Origin: Endocalyx cinctus
Lineage: Eukaryota; Ascomycota; Sordariomycetes; Amphisphaeriales; Apiosporaceae
Length of the DNA stretch: 64,000 nucleotides
Direction of reading: 5' to 3'
Assembly (NCBI GenBank): GCA_001600455.1
Contig: BCKC01000001.1
Span: forward strand, 2,692,441-2,756,440
The notes under the pieces: generated by a model
The model's database searches: none
Told to the model about the DNA's origin: nothing
The model's input: only the letters and a program-made list of their open reading frames with translations
Position numbers and translations under genes: made by a program
Shown: positions 45,632 through 57,411 of the stretch, one piece after another
Position numbering within the stretch: the first letter of the stretch is position 1
Layout: every line of letters begins with the position of its first letter

Positions 45632-46783
45632 ATGGCGCCAGGAGTTACACAATCTGAATCGCTAGAGCATGCAAGCTCAAACAAACACAATGGAACGTCC
45701 GCACAAGAGATGAGACATGAAGAATATCAGTATCTTGACTTGGTAAAAGATATTATCGACAACGGAGAGCACCGCCCAGACAGGTAAGGCGCAACAAAAC
45801 TTTATTATCATTACAATTTTAATACAGTAACTAGCTGCTGTTATACGAAAAAAAAAAAAAAAAAGGAAGTCTAACGAAGTCAAAACTTTGTTTATAGGAC
45901 CGGTACCGGGACGTATTCTATCTTCGCGCCGCGACCCCTTAAATTCTCTCTCAACGAAGACGGCAAGCCGATCCTACCTTTACTGACGACGAAGCGGGTC
46001 TTCCTCAAGGCCGTCGTAGCGGAGCTTCTATGGTTCGTGGAGGGGAACACGTCGTCGCTGGCGCTATCGGAGGCCGGGGTCAAGATATGGGACGGGAACG
46101 GGTCGCGCGAGTTCCTCGACAGCGTGGGACTGTCGCATCGCGAGGTGGGCGACCTGGGGCCGGTGTACGGGTTCCAGTGGCGACACTTCGGGGCCGAGTA
46201 CGTGGACGCGAAGACGGATTACGCGGGTCAGGGCGTCGATCAGCTGGCCGAGGTGATCCACAAGCTCAGGCATAACCCGTACGATCGACGCATCATCCTC
46301 AGCGCCTGGAACCCGGCCGATATCAAGAAGATGGCGCTTCCGCCTTGTCACATGTTCGCGCAATTCTACGTTTCGTATCCGAGAGCGACTACTACCAGTA
46401 CGTCTACGTCTAACGCGGCGGACGGAGATGACGAGGAAAAGAAAAAACCGAAGGGACATCTGCACTGTCAGCTATACCAGCGCTCCTGCGACATGGGCCT
46501 GGGCGTGCCGTTCAACATCGCCAGCTACGCGCTCCTGACGCACATGATCGCGCACGTGTGCGAGCTCGTGCCCGGGAGCCTGACGCACGTCATGGGCGAC
46601 GCGCACGTGTACTGCGACCACGTCGATGCGCTCCGGGTGCAGCTCGAGCGCGAGCCCAGGGCGTTCCCGTCGCTCGAGATCGCGCGGGAGGCGGGCGGGA
46701 GCGTCGACGGGTGGAAGGCGGAGGAGTTTTTCGTCAAGGAATATAACCCGCACAAGACTATCGCTATGAAGATGTCGGTATAA
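45632..46783 (+). CDS. cdc21: Thymidylate synthase
   Basis: Exons 45632-45783 and 45898-46783 (114-bp intron, phase 2) give 345 aa. It methylates dUMP to dTMP using methylene-tetrahydrofolate. Visible signatures: [77 protein letters not shown], catalytic Cys201 in [13 protein letters not shown], the dUMP phosphate/folate block [20 protein letters not shown], and [13 protein letters not shown] near the end. Unlike most orthologues, a low-complexity insert of about 25 residues ([20 protein letters not shown]) separates the catalytic-Cys strand from QLYQRS; fungal enzymes often carry a charged insert here. The N-terminal 25 residues are a short non-conserved extension. All catalytic residues are present. 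Confidence 0.97.
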
Positions 46784-47589
46784 TATAATTTTTTTTTTTT
46801 TTTTTTTATATTTGCTTAGAGTGGGACTCTTTTTTTTTTACACTTCTACTGGATAGAGAGGTAAGAGATACATAATGAATTGAATAAATTATATGGATAT
46901 GAATATGACGGAGAGGTCAAAAAGATGACCTCTATAATTACATGCGCTAGGTTAGACGCCGAGAATGGATATGTATAAATTCTTTTAATATCATGATTCA
47001 TGTGTCCGGTAATAAATAATAGGGTGTATTGATATAGATGCAAGACCAGATCAGATCGATCGAATATTTTTTTTCCCCCAGTTCTTCTCGATAAGACAAG
47101 CTTTTTTGGAATCACACATAAAACATATATGTATGCAACGTATCGCATTCGGATATCGTGGCAAATGCTACATTCGCGGACGATCAGAAGAGAGAACAAA
47201 AGTTAAGCGAATATATTTAATATTGCTTCAGTATACTCCGTATATGCATGCACTTTTTTATTCGGGGTTTTAAACTAAGTAAGTAGTTTCCTGATTTATT
47301 CCTTAGCGTATTCATTCGAACAAAGAAAGAAATGTTGAATTATCCGGGTAAAAATGTGATATGCTCTCTCTCTGTATACTCTGTATACTCTGTACTGTGA
47401 TATACATACGCGTAAGACTAGGGAACAAAGAGGTGGTTATACACGTATGGATGTGATAGGCAATTACGGGCAATTGCATCGATGTAACTTGTATCGTGTC
47501 ACAGATCACAGAATGTGGGAAGAAATTGCCTAGAAAAGTAATTAAGTTACTCGGTACTTCCAAGATTAAAGCATTTTCTACCAGGCATT

Positions 47590-48330
47590 TATGTACTTAC
47601 CCAAGGTACTTTGGCAGGTATATTTCATCATGATTCGTACTTACTTACTTTCTAAGTACGGAATATATACCTAATCGACTATCTAGATACCATCTACCTA
47701 ATACGTAAATTTATGACTTAACCTTGTACTGAATACTAAGTATATACCTACCTAGATAGAGTGCCCGAGTACTAAAGAAATACACTTTAACAAATAAATA
47801 TAGAAAATATATTAGTTGAATAACACTTACCTTAGGAACTTAACCTACCTAGTATTTACCTATTTACTGTGTACAGTACTGAGTACGTAGATGCCTTGCT
47901 TAGTATACTACTATGTCCATGGGTAGCGAAAAGAATAATGATTGAATAAATTAGGTTAGCTTCAATAGATACATACTAGGTAACTTACTGTAGTACCTAA
48001 CTAGGCTGCCTAGGTACATATCTATGATATAAGGTACTTAAGTACCTAAGCGTAGAATAAAACTACGGTAATTAAATAGTACTGAAATATACTATTACGA
48101 GAATAAGAATACTTCTTTAATGTATTTAAAAGTACAGAGTATACCTATGTATACACTATTACCGTATTGTACTGGGTAAATTCTTATTCGTTTAGTATAT
48201 TGGTATAGTATATATTACAAGTTTGTACTAGGCTATTGTCTTTTACCGTGTACAGAGTATATATACCTACCTAGGTAGGTATATATATTATATATTTTTA
48301 TTCTGCATAAGTACGTACCTAAGTATCCAG
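47590..48330. repeat. Cluster of TACCTA/TAGGTA inverted units
   Basis: Over about 740 bases, short palindromic or near-palindromic motifs such as CCTACCTAG, AGTACTTAAG, GGTACTTAAGTACC and CCTAGGTA recur every few tens of bases, with GC content far below that of the flanking exons. The same units appear in smaller groups at 9787, 30665, 40285 and 54875. They have no coding content or clear period, so they look like dispersed simple-sequence palindromes rather than one tandem satellite. Confidence 0.6.
48258..48287. repeat. 30-bp perfect palindrome centred on CCTAGG-like core
   Basis: Two 15-base arms with no spacer, arm sequence TATATATACCTACCT. Perfect self-complementarity makes a cruciform or hairpin possible. 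Lies about 420 bp upstream of the CENP-B-type gene. Confidence 0.9.
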
Positions 48331-48704
48331 TAAACGGACCCGCTGAGTGATTGTCCGTCCTCCCCGCTTTTCAAAAATTCTCACTTAACCCGCTCATACC
48401 GCTTTCTCGTTGAACCTTCACTTTTCCACTACTTTTCCCTTTCCCAACCCCCCTTTTATCACCAAACCCCGGCTTCTTCTTCCTATTCCACATCCCTCGT
48501 TTACTTGATTAGACCTGACAATTCATTGGAATTGTATCTATCAATTGAGAACAACTCCCCCCAATATCGTCAGAATATTGAGAAAAGGATAAAAAATAAG
48601 AATATAAACATAAACATAAAAATAAATCCAAAAAAAAACCTGACAAAACAAAAACAACCAACCCTTCTATTCCTATAACCGCGACAAGGAAATAATTGAC
48701 CATC

Positions 48705-49820
48705 ATGTCCGATCCCGTTAACGTACCTTCTCCCGACACAACCCTCAATGATCAAACTCCCAACAAAGAACGACATTCTTTAACTCTTGATCAACGTCGC
48801 GCTCTTCGTAGATGGGCGCATTCTCAGACCGTTCGTCCTTCTCACAAAGCTTGCATCGAATGGTTTTTCAATCAATATGGCCAGCACGTCAGCCAGTCCA
48901 CTATTAGTCATTCGCTTTCGCCTAAATATGCTAGACTAGACAACGACAATCAATTCAGTGGTTCTCGTCTTCGTTTCGGTAACTGGCCTGATGTAGAGAA
49001 ACTGGTCTTGCTTTGGCACGGCCAAACCGTCGCTAGCGGTCGCAACCCTTCTAACGAGGAACTTGCTGAGAAGGCGAAATCCATCTTTTCTCAGCTACCA
49101 CGGTACAAGGATGAAAACCCTCCCGAGTTCTCGCCTGGTTGGATCCATCGATTCAAGAAGCGATACGGACTCCTCATTCGTCGTCAACGTCGCCATGCCA
49201 CCGCACCAGACCCCGCCGAAGATTTCAATTATCTGGTTGACACCGTTCCCCGATTCATGACTATCACTGCCGAGACTAGCCCGGCTGCTATCAGAGAAGA
49301 TGTTCGACGTGTCGTCGGTGTCGAGGCTAACCTCCTTACTTGTGCTCGCGTAAGAGATGAAATTGTTCACAGAATGGAAAACCCCGAACCCCAGCCTACC
49401 CACGTCAGCCTCCCCCCTCCTCCTCCCGCCGATCCTTTGAGCTATCCTGAAGTGGGCGTTACCGACCCCGAGACCGCCCTTCAGAATGCCCTACGCATGA
49501 TGCGAGAAGAGGAAGCCGAGGCTGAAGCTCAGGCTGCCGCCATTCGTGAGCAGCGCGACCGTCAGGAACAAGGACTGCCTCCTATCGCTCCTAGTCTCCA
49601 GAATGCGACCTTGAACGTTCAGACAACCCCAACTCCTGTTCCTGCTCGAAACAGTGCTCGATTCACACCCTCCGCCGAAGAAGCTAGCGTCACGCCCCTT
49701 CAGAGTTCTGGCGGTATTGGCATGGATCGACCTATACGCTGCCCGTTTTGCGTCAACAACCGAATGCTTCGCACTATCAAAGAAGCCGTAGAGCACCTTA
49801 GTACTCATGTCGTCGTTTAG
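48705..49820 (+). CDS. CENP-B/Tc5-type DNA-binding protein without a transposase core
   Basis: Single exon, 371 aa. The N-terminus holds two helix-turn-helix modules as in CENP-B and pogo/Tc5 transposases: HTH1 about aa 25-75 (LDQRRALRRWAHSQTVRPSH, FNQYGQHVSQSTISHSLSPK) and HTH2 about aa 93-158 (WPDVEKLVLLWHGQTV, PSNEELAEKAKSIFSQLPRY, FSPGWIHRFKKRYGLLIRRQ). The DDE endonuclease domain of transposases is absent. Instead there is a linker with PPPPPADP, a glutamate/alanine helix (MMREEEAEAEAQAAAIREQR), and a C-terminal C2H2-like site: Cys346, Cys349, His364, His368. That layout fits a host gene derived from a pogo-type transposase, like the Abp1/Cbh centromere proteins of fission yeast, but with a new C-terminus. 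The intact frame and host-like codon use argue that it is functional. Role unknown. Confidence 0.82.
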   Translation: MSDPVNVPSPDTTLNDQTPNKERHSLTLDQRRALRRWAHSQTVRPSHKACIEWFFNQYGQHVSQSTISHSLSPKYARLDNDNQFSGSRLRFGNWPDVEKLVLLWHGQTVASGRNPSNEELAEKAKSIFSQLPRYKDENPPEFSPGWIHRFKKRYGLLIRRQRRHATAPDPAEDFNYLVDTVPRFMTITAETSPAAIREDVRRVVGVEANLLTCARVRDEIVHRMENPEPQPTHVSLPPPPPADPLSYPEVGVTDPETALQNALRMMREEEAEAEAQAAAIREQRDRQEQGLPPIAPSLQNATLNVQTTPTPVPARNSARFTPSAEEASVTPLQSSGGIGMDRPIRCPFCVNNRMLRTIKEAVEHLSTHVVV

Positions 49821-51342
49821 GATTAGACGGAGTGAGTCACTATGCAACTAGATAAAAATGGAACGCATCTCCTAAGATTAATTTAATCTTATCGAGATGT
49901 TTAGCTGGTGCGATTTGTATATGTATGATATGTGATTATGGGAGCAACGGGACAAGGGACGGGGAGTCTGACGGCGTTCGGTTGTTTAGCTCATCTGCCA
50001 TTGTTGGCAGATGGGTAGGAGGGTTTTCATATTTGTCTTCTGCTTTTCTATCTTTTTCCTATAGTCTATTAGGACCTTTTCTTTCACGTCTACATTATCT
50101 TTTGAGGGAAAAAGAAACAAAAAAAAAAAAGAGCAAAACAGCTATGGGGAAATCTAATATAGGACAGGGTCCAAGGGTGGACTTGTGATCACCTCAAAGC
50201 AAAGAAGAAAAAAGACGATGCACTGCTGAATAGACGAAGAGAAGTAGGGGGGTACCAATCAAGAAAAGCTTTATCCCTGTGCATGATGGTGAACCTTTTA
50301 GGGGTGGTCTTTAATCTATCTCGCTCGGTATAGATCTGCTTCGAGCAAGCAGTTTGTCATCTCAGTGGGAATGAATACGCTACAAAGGATATTCTCGGTG
50401 AGGACCAAGGAGAAAAAAAAAGGATGGAAAAAAAGTACTTCGTTACGATAAATCTGATAACTAGATAATTCGTACTAGTTTACTTTTTGCCAATATCTCA
50501 ACTCCCATCCGTGTCAACGCATATATTCATTTGTGTCGTAGACCTCTCTACTAACTCCTAACTTCTAAATTCATGTCTCCTCTTATACATGTCATATGCA
50601 ATTAAGACACATTGGTAAGAACTTCGGTTTATAAAAAAAGTAATTGCTATCTATACCTAAATGCGTCTAGTCTAAACCACCATATTATTACACGCTCGGA
50701 TTTGAATGGTTCGTATGATATATACAGAATGTCCTCCCTTTCTTTCGCACGTGCGTTTCTCATGCAGATATAATAACATATGTACGGTGTGAGGAACAGA
50801 GTCAAGAAGAATATATATATATATATATATATATACATAACATACGTGTGTATGTACATAAATATATCCTTACTTCTCCTGTTCCTGACCTTCCTCCTCC
50901 CAAGTTCTCCTTTTACACCCCCCTCAAGACTCCAGGAGATAACGCCCCGTCAGGTCAAAAAAAAGAGAATGACCAACAAACAACAAATGATGAAAATCAA
51001 AAAAATATAGACAAGAAATTCAAAGAAACGCCTCGCCAATGTGTATAGATGGGGAAAGTGCACGATAATATCCATCTTTGCACCTTAGAAACAAAAAATG
51101 GAGGATAAAGTATCGAAGAACTTGATTCCTGCACCTATCGAGGTTCATGGACAGAAAGAAAGTCTTCACCACTTTGCTCCCCTGACTGACTCGCTCGCTC
51201 GTTAATATTAGGATCTCATCATGAGAAATGGAAAAAAAACAAAACATCAAAATCAAAATCAAAACGCAACTCCTCATTATGAACCTCATTTCCTTCCCAC
51301 TCTACTTGCCTTCTCTAGTTTTGTTTTGTTTTTTTCCCCTTC
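49821..51342. other. Intergenic spacer between convergent genes
   Basis: 3' flanks of the CENP-B-type gene (+) and the surface-protein gene (-). It contains (AT)12 at 50811-50834, many A-runs, and alternating AC/AT stretches. No gene or RNA recognised. Confidence 0.5.
50811..50834. repeat. (AT)12 microsatellite
   Basis: Twelve AT dinucleotides, continuing into ACATAACATACGTGTGTATG. Probably variable in length. Confidence 0.9.
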
Positions 51343-53142
51343 TTACAACCACATCAAATTCCGCGCCTGCTGCCTATTCTGCTGCCAAAGCGGACGATGC
51401 CCGTCCCCGGACCCCGCCCTCGACGGTCTCCTGGGAGCCGGTTCGGTCAAAACGTCGTCGAATTCGTCCAGAACGACAACCTCGTTCCCGGCGAAACGAC
51501 CGTCCGTGTTAGCGCTGCTATTCGGGCTCACGCTAGGAACCGACGTTCCCGCGGGCGGGCTGCGACCGACCATCTGCGCCGAGTGCCGCAGCGGTACCGT
51601 GTCCTCCTCGCCGTTTTCCGACGACGAGGTGGACCCGATGCGGGCGCGCGCGTACGCGCGCGAAAACTCGTCGATCTCGCCGTCCCGCCGGTACGTCGAG
51701 GCGCCGTCGGCGTCCGACGGCGTCTCCTCCGTGACCGGGTGCAGCGCCGTGCCGAGGGGCGGATGCGTCCTAAACAAGGGGTGGATCGACTGCTGCCCGT
51801 ACGAAGGGCACGTGGGCGCGTGCGCGACGCCCGGCTCGTCGTGCTGCGGGCAGTCGTGCGCGTGCTGCGGCTTCACGATGACGCCGTACTGCGGGTGCGC
51901 CGGGCAATCGGCCGAGTGCGCCTCGCCGTGGCCCGGGTGCGCGGGGCAGTCCGGCGAGTGCACGACGCCGTACTGAGGGGTCACGGATCCGTGCGATTCG
52001 TAGTACGACGCCGAGTCCCGCATAGGCTCGAGACCCCGGCTTCGGGCGTTGTCGCCCCACGAGGGGAGGGGTGCCCACGCGGCGCCGTGAGATTGCATCG
52101 GACTGTTTGAAAGAATTAAAAAGTCAGTATTAAAAACCACGTTTCTCAAAATTCCGAGAGAGAGAAAAAAAACTCACCTGTTATACTCGGTCGTATCTGG
52201 AGCCGCGCGGGGATTCGGTCCCGGTCCTCGACGAGCGTTTCGTCGCCTGCAGAAAAAGAATAGGGTGAGAGCGATTATGGCGGCTAACCCGGCGGCACCA
52301 CCAACAACCCCGCCGATTATGGCGCCCGTGTTCGTTTTGCTTCCTCCTCCCGCCGCCGGGTCGGTAGGCGTTTCCGACGCGGACGTAGTACCGCTAGCGG
52401 TAGAAGAAGAAGAAGAAGAGGTGGTAGTCGCGGACGTCGAAGACGAGTCGGTCGTGGTCGAAGCGGTCGAAGGACGGGAGCCGATCGAGGTCGGGGAGGA
52501 GAGCTCGCTCGCGGTCTGGGTCAGGGAGATGTTGGTCTCCTCGAGGGCCAGGACGGTGGTGACGCCCGAGGCGGTAGTCTCGACCGTGGTGCCCAGAGTG
52601 GAAGCGGAGCCGCACCCGAACTGGGAGTACCCGCCGGCGAACCGGTTGCTGTAGCAGACGTCGGACCCGGAGCACGTGTAGACGTAAGGGTCGACGGCGG
52701 TCTGGGCGTCGCTGTTCCAGTCGACGCAGCCGGTGTAGACGCCCTGGGTGCAGGACCCGCCGCCGTTCGGGCAGCAACCGATCACGCCGGCCCCTTGCTC
52801 CAGCACGCAGTGCGAACCCGCCGAGCAGGTCGCCGGCAGGTCCGAGTCCCCCCCTATGTACCCGCACACCGTGTTCTCGTCCTCGCTTTGCCGTCCGAAG
52901 AGCTGGAACGGCGAGACGGGCGCCGCCGTAGGCAGCGGCGGGAACGGGACCACGTCCAGTTCCCGGAAATCTATCGTCGACGTCTGCCGCGGTAGGTGGT
53001 GGACGACATGGCCGTTCGATAACTGTCCGAAGGCGGCGCCGAGTAGGAGTAGGGCGGTTTGCGGCGGGAGGCGGAGGAAGGACCGGGCGAATATCGAGGA
53101 GGACGATGAAGAGGAAGACGAAGATGATATTAAGGGAGCCAT
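51343..53142 (-). CDS. Single-pass surface protein with Cys-rich ectodomain and CPxH-repeat cytoplasmic tail
   Basis: Exons 53142-52178 and 52102-51343 (75-bp intron, phase 2) give 574 aa. After MAPLI comes a serine run and a hydrophobic signal (LRLPPQTALLLLGAAFGQLS). The ectodomain (about aa 40-170) has many cysteines (VCGYIGGDSDLPATCSAGSH, CVLEQGAGVIGCCPNGGGSC, YTCSGSDVCYSNRFAGGYSQ), then a Ser/Thr-rich O-glycosylation stalk. A TM helix (about aa 273-297, GAIIGGVVGGAAGLAAIIAL) is followed by CRRRNARRG. This resembles fungal cell-wall sensors of the Mid2/Wsc kind, but the ectodomain is not a canonical WSC domain. The tail (exon 2) contains four spaced HxxxCPxH units (aa 370-423): HSPDCPAH, HSADCPAH, HAHDCPQH and HAPTCPSY, a possible metal-binding array. 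The start is the first ATG after an upstream in-frame open stretch. Confidence 0.85.
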
Positions 53143-56100
53143 GGCCTGCTCCGTGCTTTTCTTGGGCTTAACCCAAGATCCGATGGTAGTGCCAATTCCA
53201 ACTCTAATTCGAAGTTCGGATAATAACGAAAGAAAAAGTTTCCAGCTCGAGTTTTTCTTTTCCCCCCAAATTCCCAGTTTCCAATGCCAAGTGCGAGAAG
53301 AATAACAACGAATAATGACGATGAAGATCGGAATCGCCGATGCAGTAAAAGTAAATATTATGTTTTGATTAAGCTGTAATGTAGAAAAGTTGATATGTTC
53401 ATACACTACTAGATAACAATGAATACGACGTTAGGAGCGAGAAAGGGAGGGAAGAAGGATCAAAAAATGAAAATAACAAATAAAAACAGGTGGTGACTGA
53501 TTATTATTATTTTCCAAGGTTTTATTATTAACTCTTCCTGTCACACAGATGGTATTACATCCATGGATAGTACATACCTAGTTCCTATAATAACAAGCAA
53601 AGAGAGAAAGGTAAAGCGTCAAAAAAAAAGAGGCGAAGTTTAGGGTAACATTCTATATGGGGTAACTTAGAGAAGCTACCTCTGAAAAGTGACAGGGTCA
53701 GGAACTCGTACTTATAAGATCCATGTCGATGCAGGCTATGTACACACGATGTACATGATCGCATACAGACGGATCTGCATTCTGCAGTGGATGACTTGTT
53801 TTTTTAAGTTTTTTACATGACGATACTTAAACTTAGGATTGATTTTAAAACTATAATAATGATCATATGGAGAGAAGAAAAAGAAGAAGAGAAAGAAGAA
53901 GAGGAATAGAAAGATGAATAGATAATGTACTTGATTCGATACGTTGTATCAACATATAGAGAGTTTATCGGGGGATATGATATATACTGTATCGTATACC
54001 TAACCCATACTCCGTACATATTGATTGATATACAGTACTACAAAATGATCTTTGATTCAGCTGAAAGTTCAGTTGTGCCGTAGTTTTCGATACTAGTTAA
54101 TGATAGTTAGATACATGGCAGTACCCGTGTTTGAAAATAGGAAAAGATGAGTACGGGTTCTCCTTGTAAAAAAAGAATTGATATCGCGGGAAAACAAGTG
54201 GCTCAGACGATGTAGGATACACAAATCAGACAAATCAGACAAATCAGATGGGAGCGTAGTCAGCGGGATGGATAAAATCTAGCGTAAGTAGAGTACTATG
54301 TACTGTTATACTTACTTTACAAGTACGGTAACGCATATACTAAAATATGCCGGGAGATGCTTTTTTTAGAATTCAATCCAACACCGTATTTATCGTTAGC
54401 GTTCTTAGTACTCCCCGACGGAGAATAATGTCTCTGCGTCTCTCTTCTTTACCTTACCCTCCTTCGCGTTCGTGCATCGTCAATTCATAATAAATCAGAT
54501 GGAAAAGAAAGTTATAAAAGAACCATCCTAACTCAGAATGAAAGTACGGAGCAATAAATATCAAATAAATGTTTTATACTATACATATCCCCAAAGAAAA
54601 TGGAAGAAAGTAAACCCTTGCATACTAGTATGGTAGTTGGGAAGGGATAAATGGCTGCGTGTAATCTCCCAATCTTTTCTCATCTTCCCGTCTTTCCGTC
54701 TTCCCAAAACTCTGGTCCTCTCGGTCTTGGTAATATCTATACCTGCAGGCATCTCTGCATAGATATAGTACGTGTATACATATAGGTAATGTCTTACCTC
54801 TAGAAAACTATCGGGTGGACGTTTGAAGTGGGTGAGTCCGTGATTCCTTTTTTTTTTTTTTAACCAGACAACCGGATAGACTACCTAGCGTAGGCTGCTA
54901 GGTAGACCCATAGTAGACTCTACACATACACAGTAAGTGGGTTCGGCATAGAATGACCGCCTGAATTTAAATATATCTACAAGAAACTTAAATATTCCAA
55001 AGGACTTTTCGTAGGTATTACTGAATCTATCAAATCCTTCCTTTAGTGATACATATTTAGTTATAGATCCACCGAGATATTTGAAGAAAGAGAAAAAAAG
55101 AAGAGTCTCGACCTCTCTCTCTCTCTCTTAACCAGAGTTCCTTTCTATATTCTTTTCCTATACTAGATTTCCGAGAATTAGAAATAAATATTACTCATAA
55201 GAAGACGATGAGAAAAAGCAAAGAAAATAGAAGGATAGGGAAACCTTTTCGGTGTATACTACTCCGTAATAAGTATAAATGATGATTTCAGACCCCACAC
55301 ACCGACGGCCCTGCTTGCGCCTTGAAACGTGGCGCCGATGAAGTTGGCACTTGGAAAAATACAGTGGACGGTATGTACATACCTACACAGTAATGTAAAT
55401 GACGTGGCGGATAAACCTGCTAAATGTGGCGTGTGGCAAAGTCGAAGCTTTCTGTCACTTTATTATACCAGTTACATGGATATACACGTACACATATAAA
55501 ATCGAATACCTTAATACCAGTATTAATATAACCTTGGAACCGCTTTCTTCACCAATCAAATAAAATAAGGTTATATATGGTATCCATATAACGGGTTGCC
55601 ATACCGACGATGATATCACTTAATTCTTCTTGACTAACTCACGTCATCACTCTACCCAAAAGGCTAAAGACATGAGACGAATATGTGCTTGCTCATGTTC
55701 ACTCCATCAGTCAAAAAATAAGGTCACTTGACAATGGCCAGACCAGTCTGAGGACCAAAATTCAAAGCATAGTTTGAATGCAACCACTTCTGACAAGAAA
55801 AAAAGAAGGGGGGTTATAGAACAAGTTACACTATAAATCCATCATAATCCATGTACACTAACAGACTTACATTACTCGGGTGTTTAAAACGCTTTGAAAA
55901 GGAAGAGGCTGTTCCATCCTCTCGTCCACCCTCGTCATATACTGATACCGATATACAGTACCCGTGGACAGTACACAGTAGGCATGGGAATTATACTTTT
56001 GACGGCGTCTTCAACTTCTCATTGGTAAAACAAAACGCCTCTTTTCAACAAGTTTAAGGCTGGCTGAAGAAAAGCTGTGACGCTGTGTTACGTCAAAGGA

Positions 56101-57411
56101 TGACCACGGCTCCCAGCTCCGTTTCGCTTCATTTCCTCGTCTTTCAATATTTCATCCCCCTTTTTTTTCTTCCTTCGTACATAAATTCTGTCGAGTAATA
56201 TTTTTTCTTCTTTCTAGCAATCGAACACCTCCACTTATTCCATGCCATTATTAATCCTTGCGCGATGATATAGATATCGTATAATGGAAGCTTTCGAATT
56301 ATTCGAGATCGTTTGTCTAACTCTACATACATCATAGTATACGAGCTAAACTATATTATTCCAAGTTACTGTGGTGATCTATGTACTACCCGTGGACTTT
56401 ACCTCTTGCGGCCTAGGGAAACGCTCATTACAATATTCCCCATCATAACCCGTCGATAGGCCTTCGACAGCCACGATGCTACATCCGCTAATTAAAAGAA
56501 GATGCGGACACTGACTCCTTTGCTTTATTTTTTTTAATGTTTCTCGTCGTCGTCGCACGTCTCCGTTTAGACTTGATTACGACTCAGTTTATATAGCAGG
56601 GGAAACGGGATGACTTGCAGGCTTTTGCGGGCTCGCTGACGGGTGCGATGTTTGGGGTGTCATCAATCAGGGGTTTAGTGGGTTTTCATCGACGAAACCT
56701 GCCATTATTGCTACCCTATGCTACCTATGCTACCATTCAGGCCATTGAAGGGGTCTAGTATTTATCATCTTCACATATACATATCTAACATTCCTTCGGA
56801 ATCATTCTTTCACCTTTTGTTTTTCTTTGGTTTCCAAACAGTTATAAATCATATCATCATTCGATTATTTATTTACTGATTGTCTTTTTTTCTGTCAAAG
56901 GTTATCTTCCGGGTATACAAAGTAAATAAATTCAAGAGAGGATCGACGGAAATGATGATCGCTATGGCAAATACGAGATATGCTAAGCTTTAGGGATAGC
57001 TGATTCGTGAGCTACGCAAAGATAGCCCTATCATATACCCCTGTTATCTTGCGAATAACAAGCAATATCACCTGAAACAAGATTCGACATAAACTACCAA
57101 CTTATTATACTAGCGGGCTTCTCCTCTATGCTACATTCAGCTATAGCGTATGGTTCCCTCAAATCAGGCACTACGTGTACTGACTGTTGTTAGCTTAGGT
57201 GCTTTGCTACCGGTACCAGTACGGTACGATAGCGTTAATGCGTAGCAATTAATTAATCTACTCCCTAAATCATAATTCTCTTAAAGATTCAATTGTCACT
57301 TTTCGGGTTACACTTCCTTTTTTTTTCCGTTCATGTATCTCTAACCTATAGAATTCCGAGTTACAGAATTTCAGGTTGCATTGAGTGAGCTTTCGTGTAC
57401 CATATACCACC
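53143..57411. other. 4.3-kb AT-rich spacer
   Basis: No supported gene. It includes three tandem ACAAATCAG copies at 54221-54247, TACCTA-type palindromes near 54875-54905 (CTACCTAGCGTAGGCTGCTAGG), a CT run at 55113-55127, and TTTTTT tracts. The open frame at 53813-54019 (minus) is low-complexity. The stretch 56080-57411 includes a likely promoter and 5' leader of the YVC1 gene. Confidence 0.45.
54221..54247. repeat. Three tandem ACAAATCAG nonamers
   Basis: Three exact 9-bp copies in the spacer; no coding context. Confidence 0.85.

Larger units (their letters stand above)
46784..48704. other. 1.9-kb AT-rich spacer with dense TACCTA/TAGGTA palindromes
   Basis: No gene is supported. From about 47590 to 48330 the sequence is packed with TACCTA, TAGGTA, AGTACTTA and TACTAAG units in both orientations, including a 30-bp perfect palindrome at 48258-48287. 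Two near-tandem CTGTATACT units occur at 47372-47389. The right end (48360-48704) is pyrimidine-rich then A-rich and forms the leader of the CENP-B-type gene. Confidence 0.55.

Noticed and set aside
51397..52110. 237-codon plus-strand frame opposite the surface-protein tail
   Set aside because: Arg/Val-rich shadow of GC-rich coding sequence; the minus frame has a spliced model and repeated motif.
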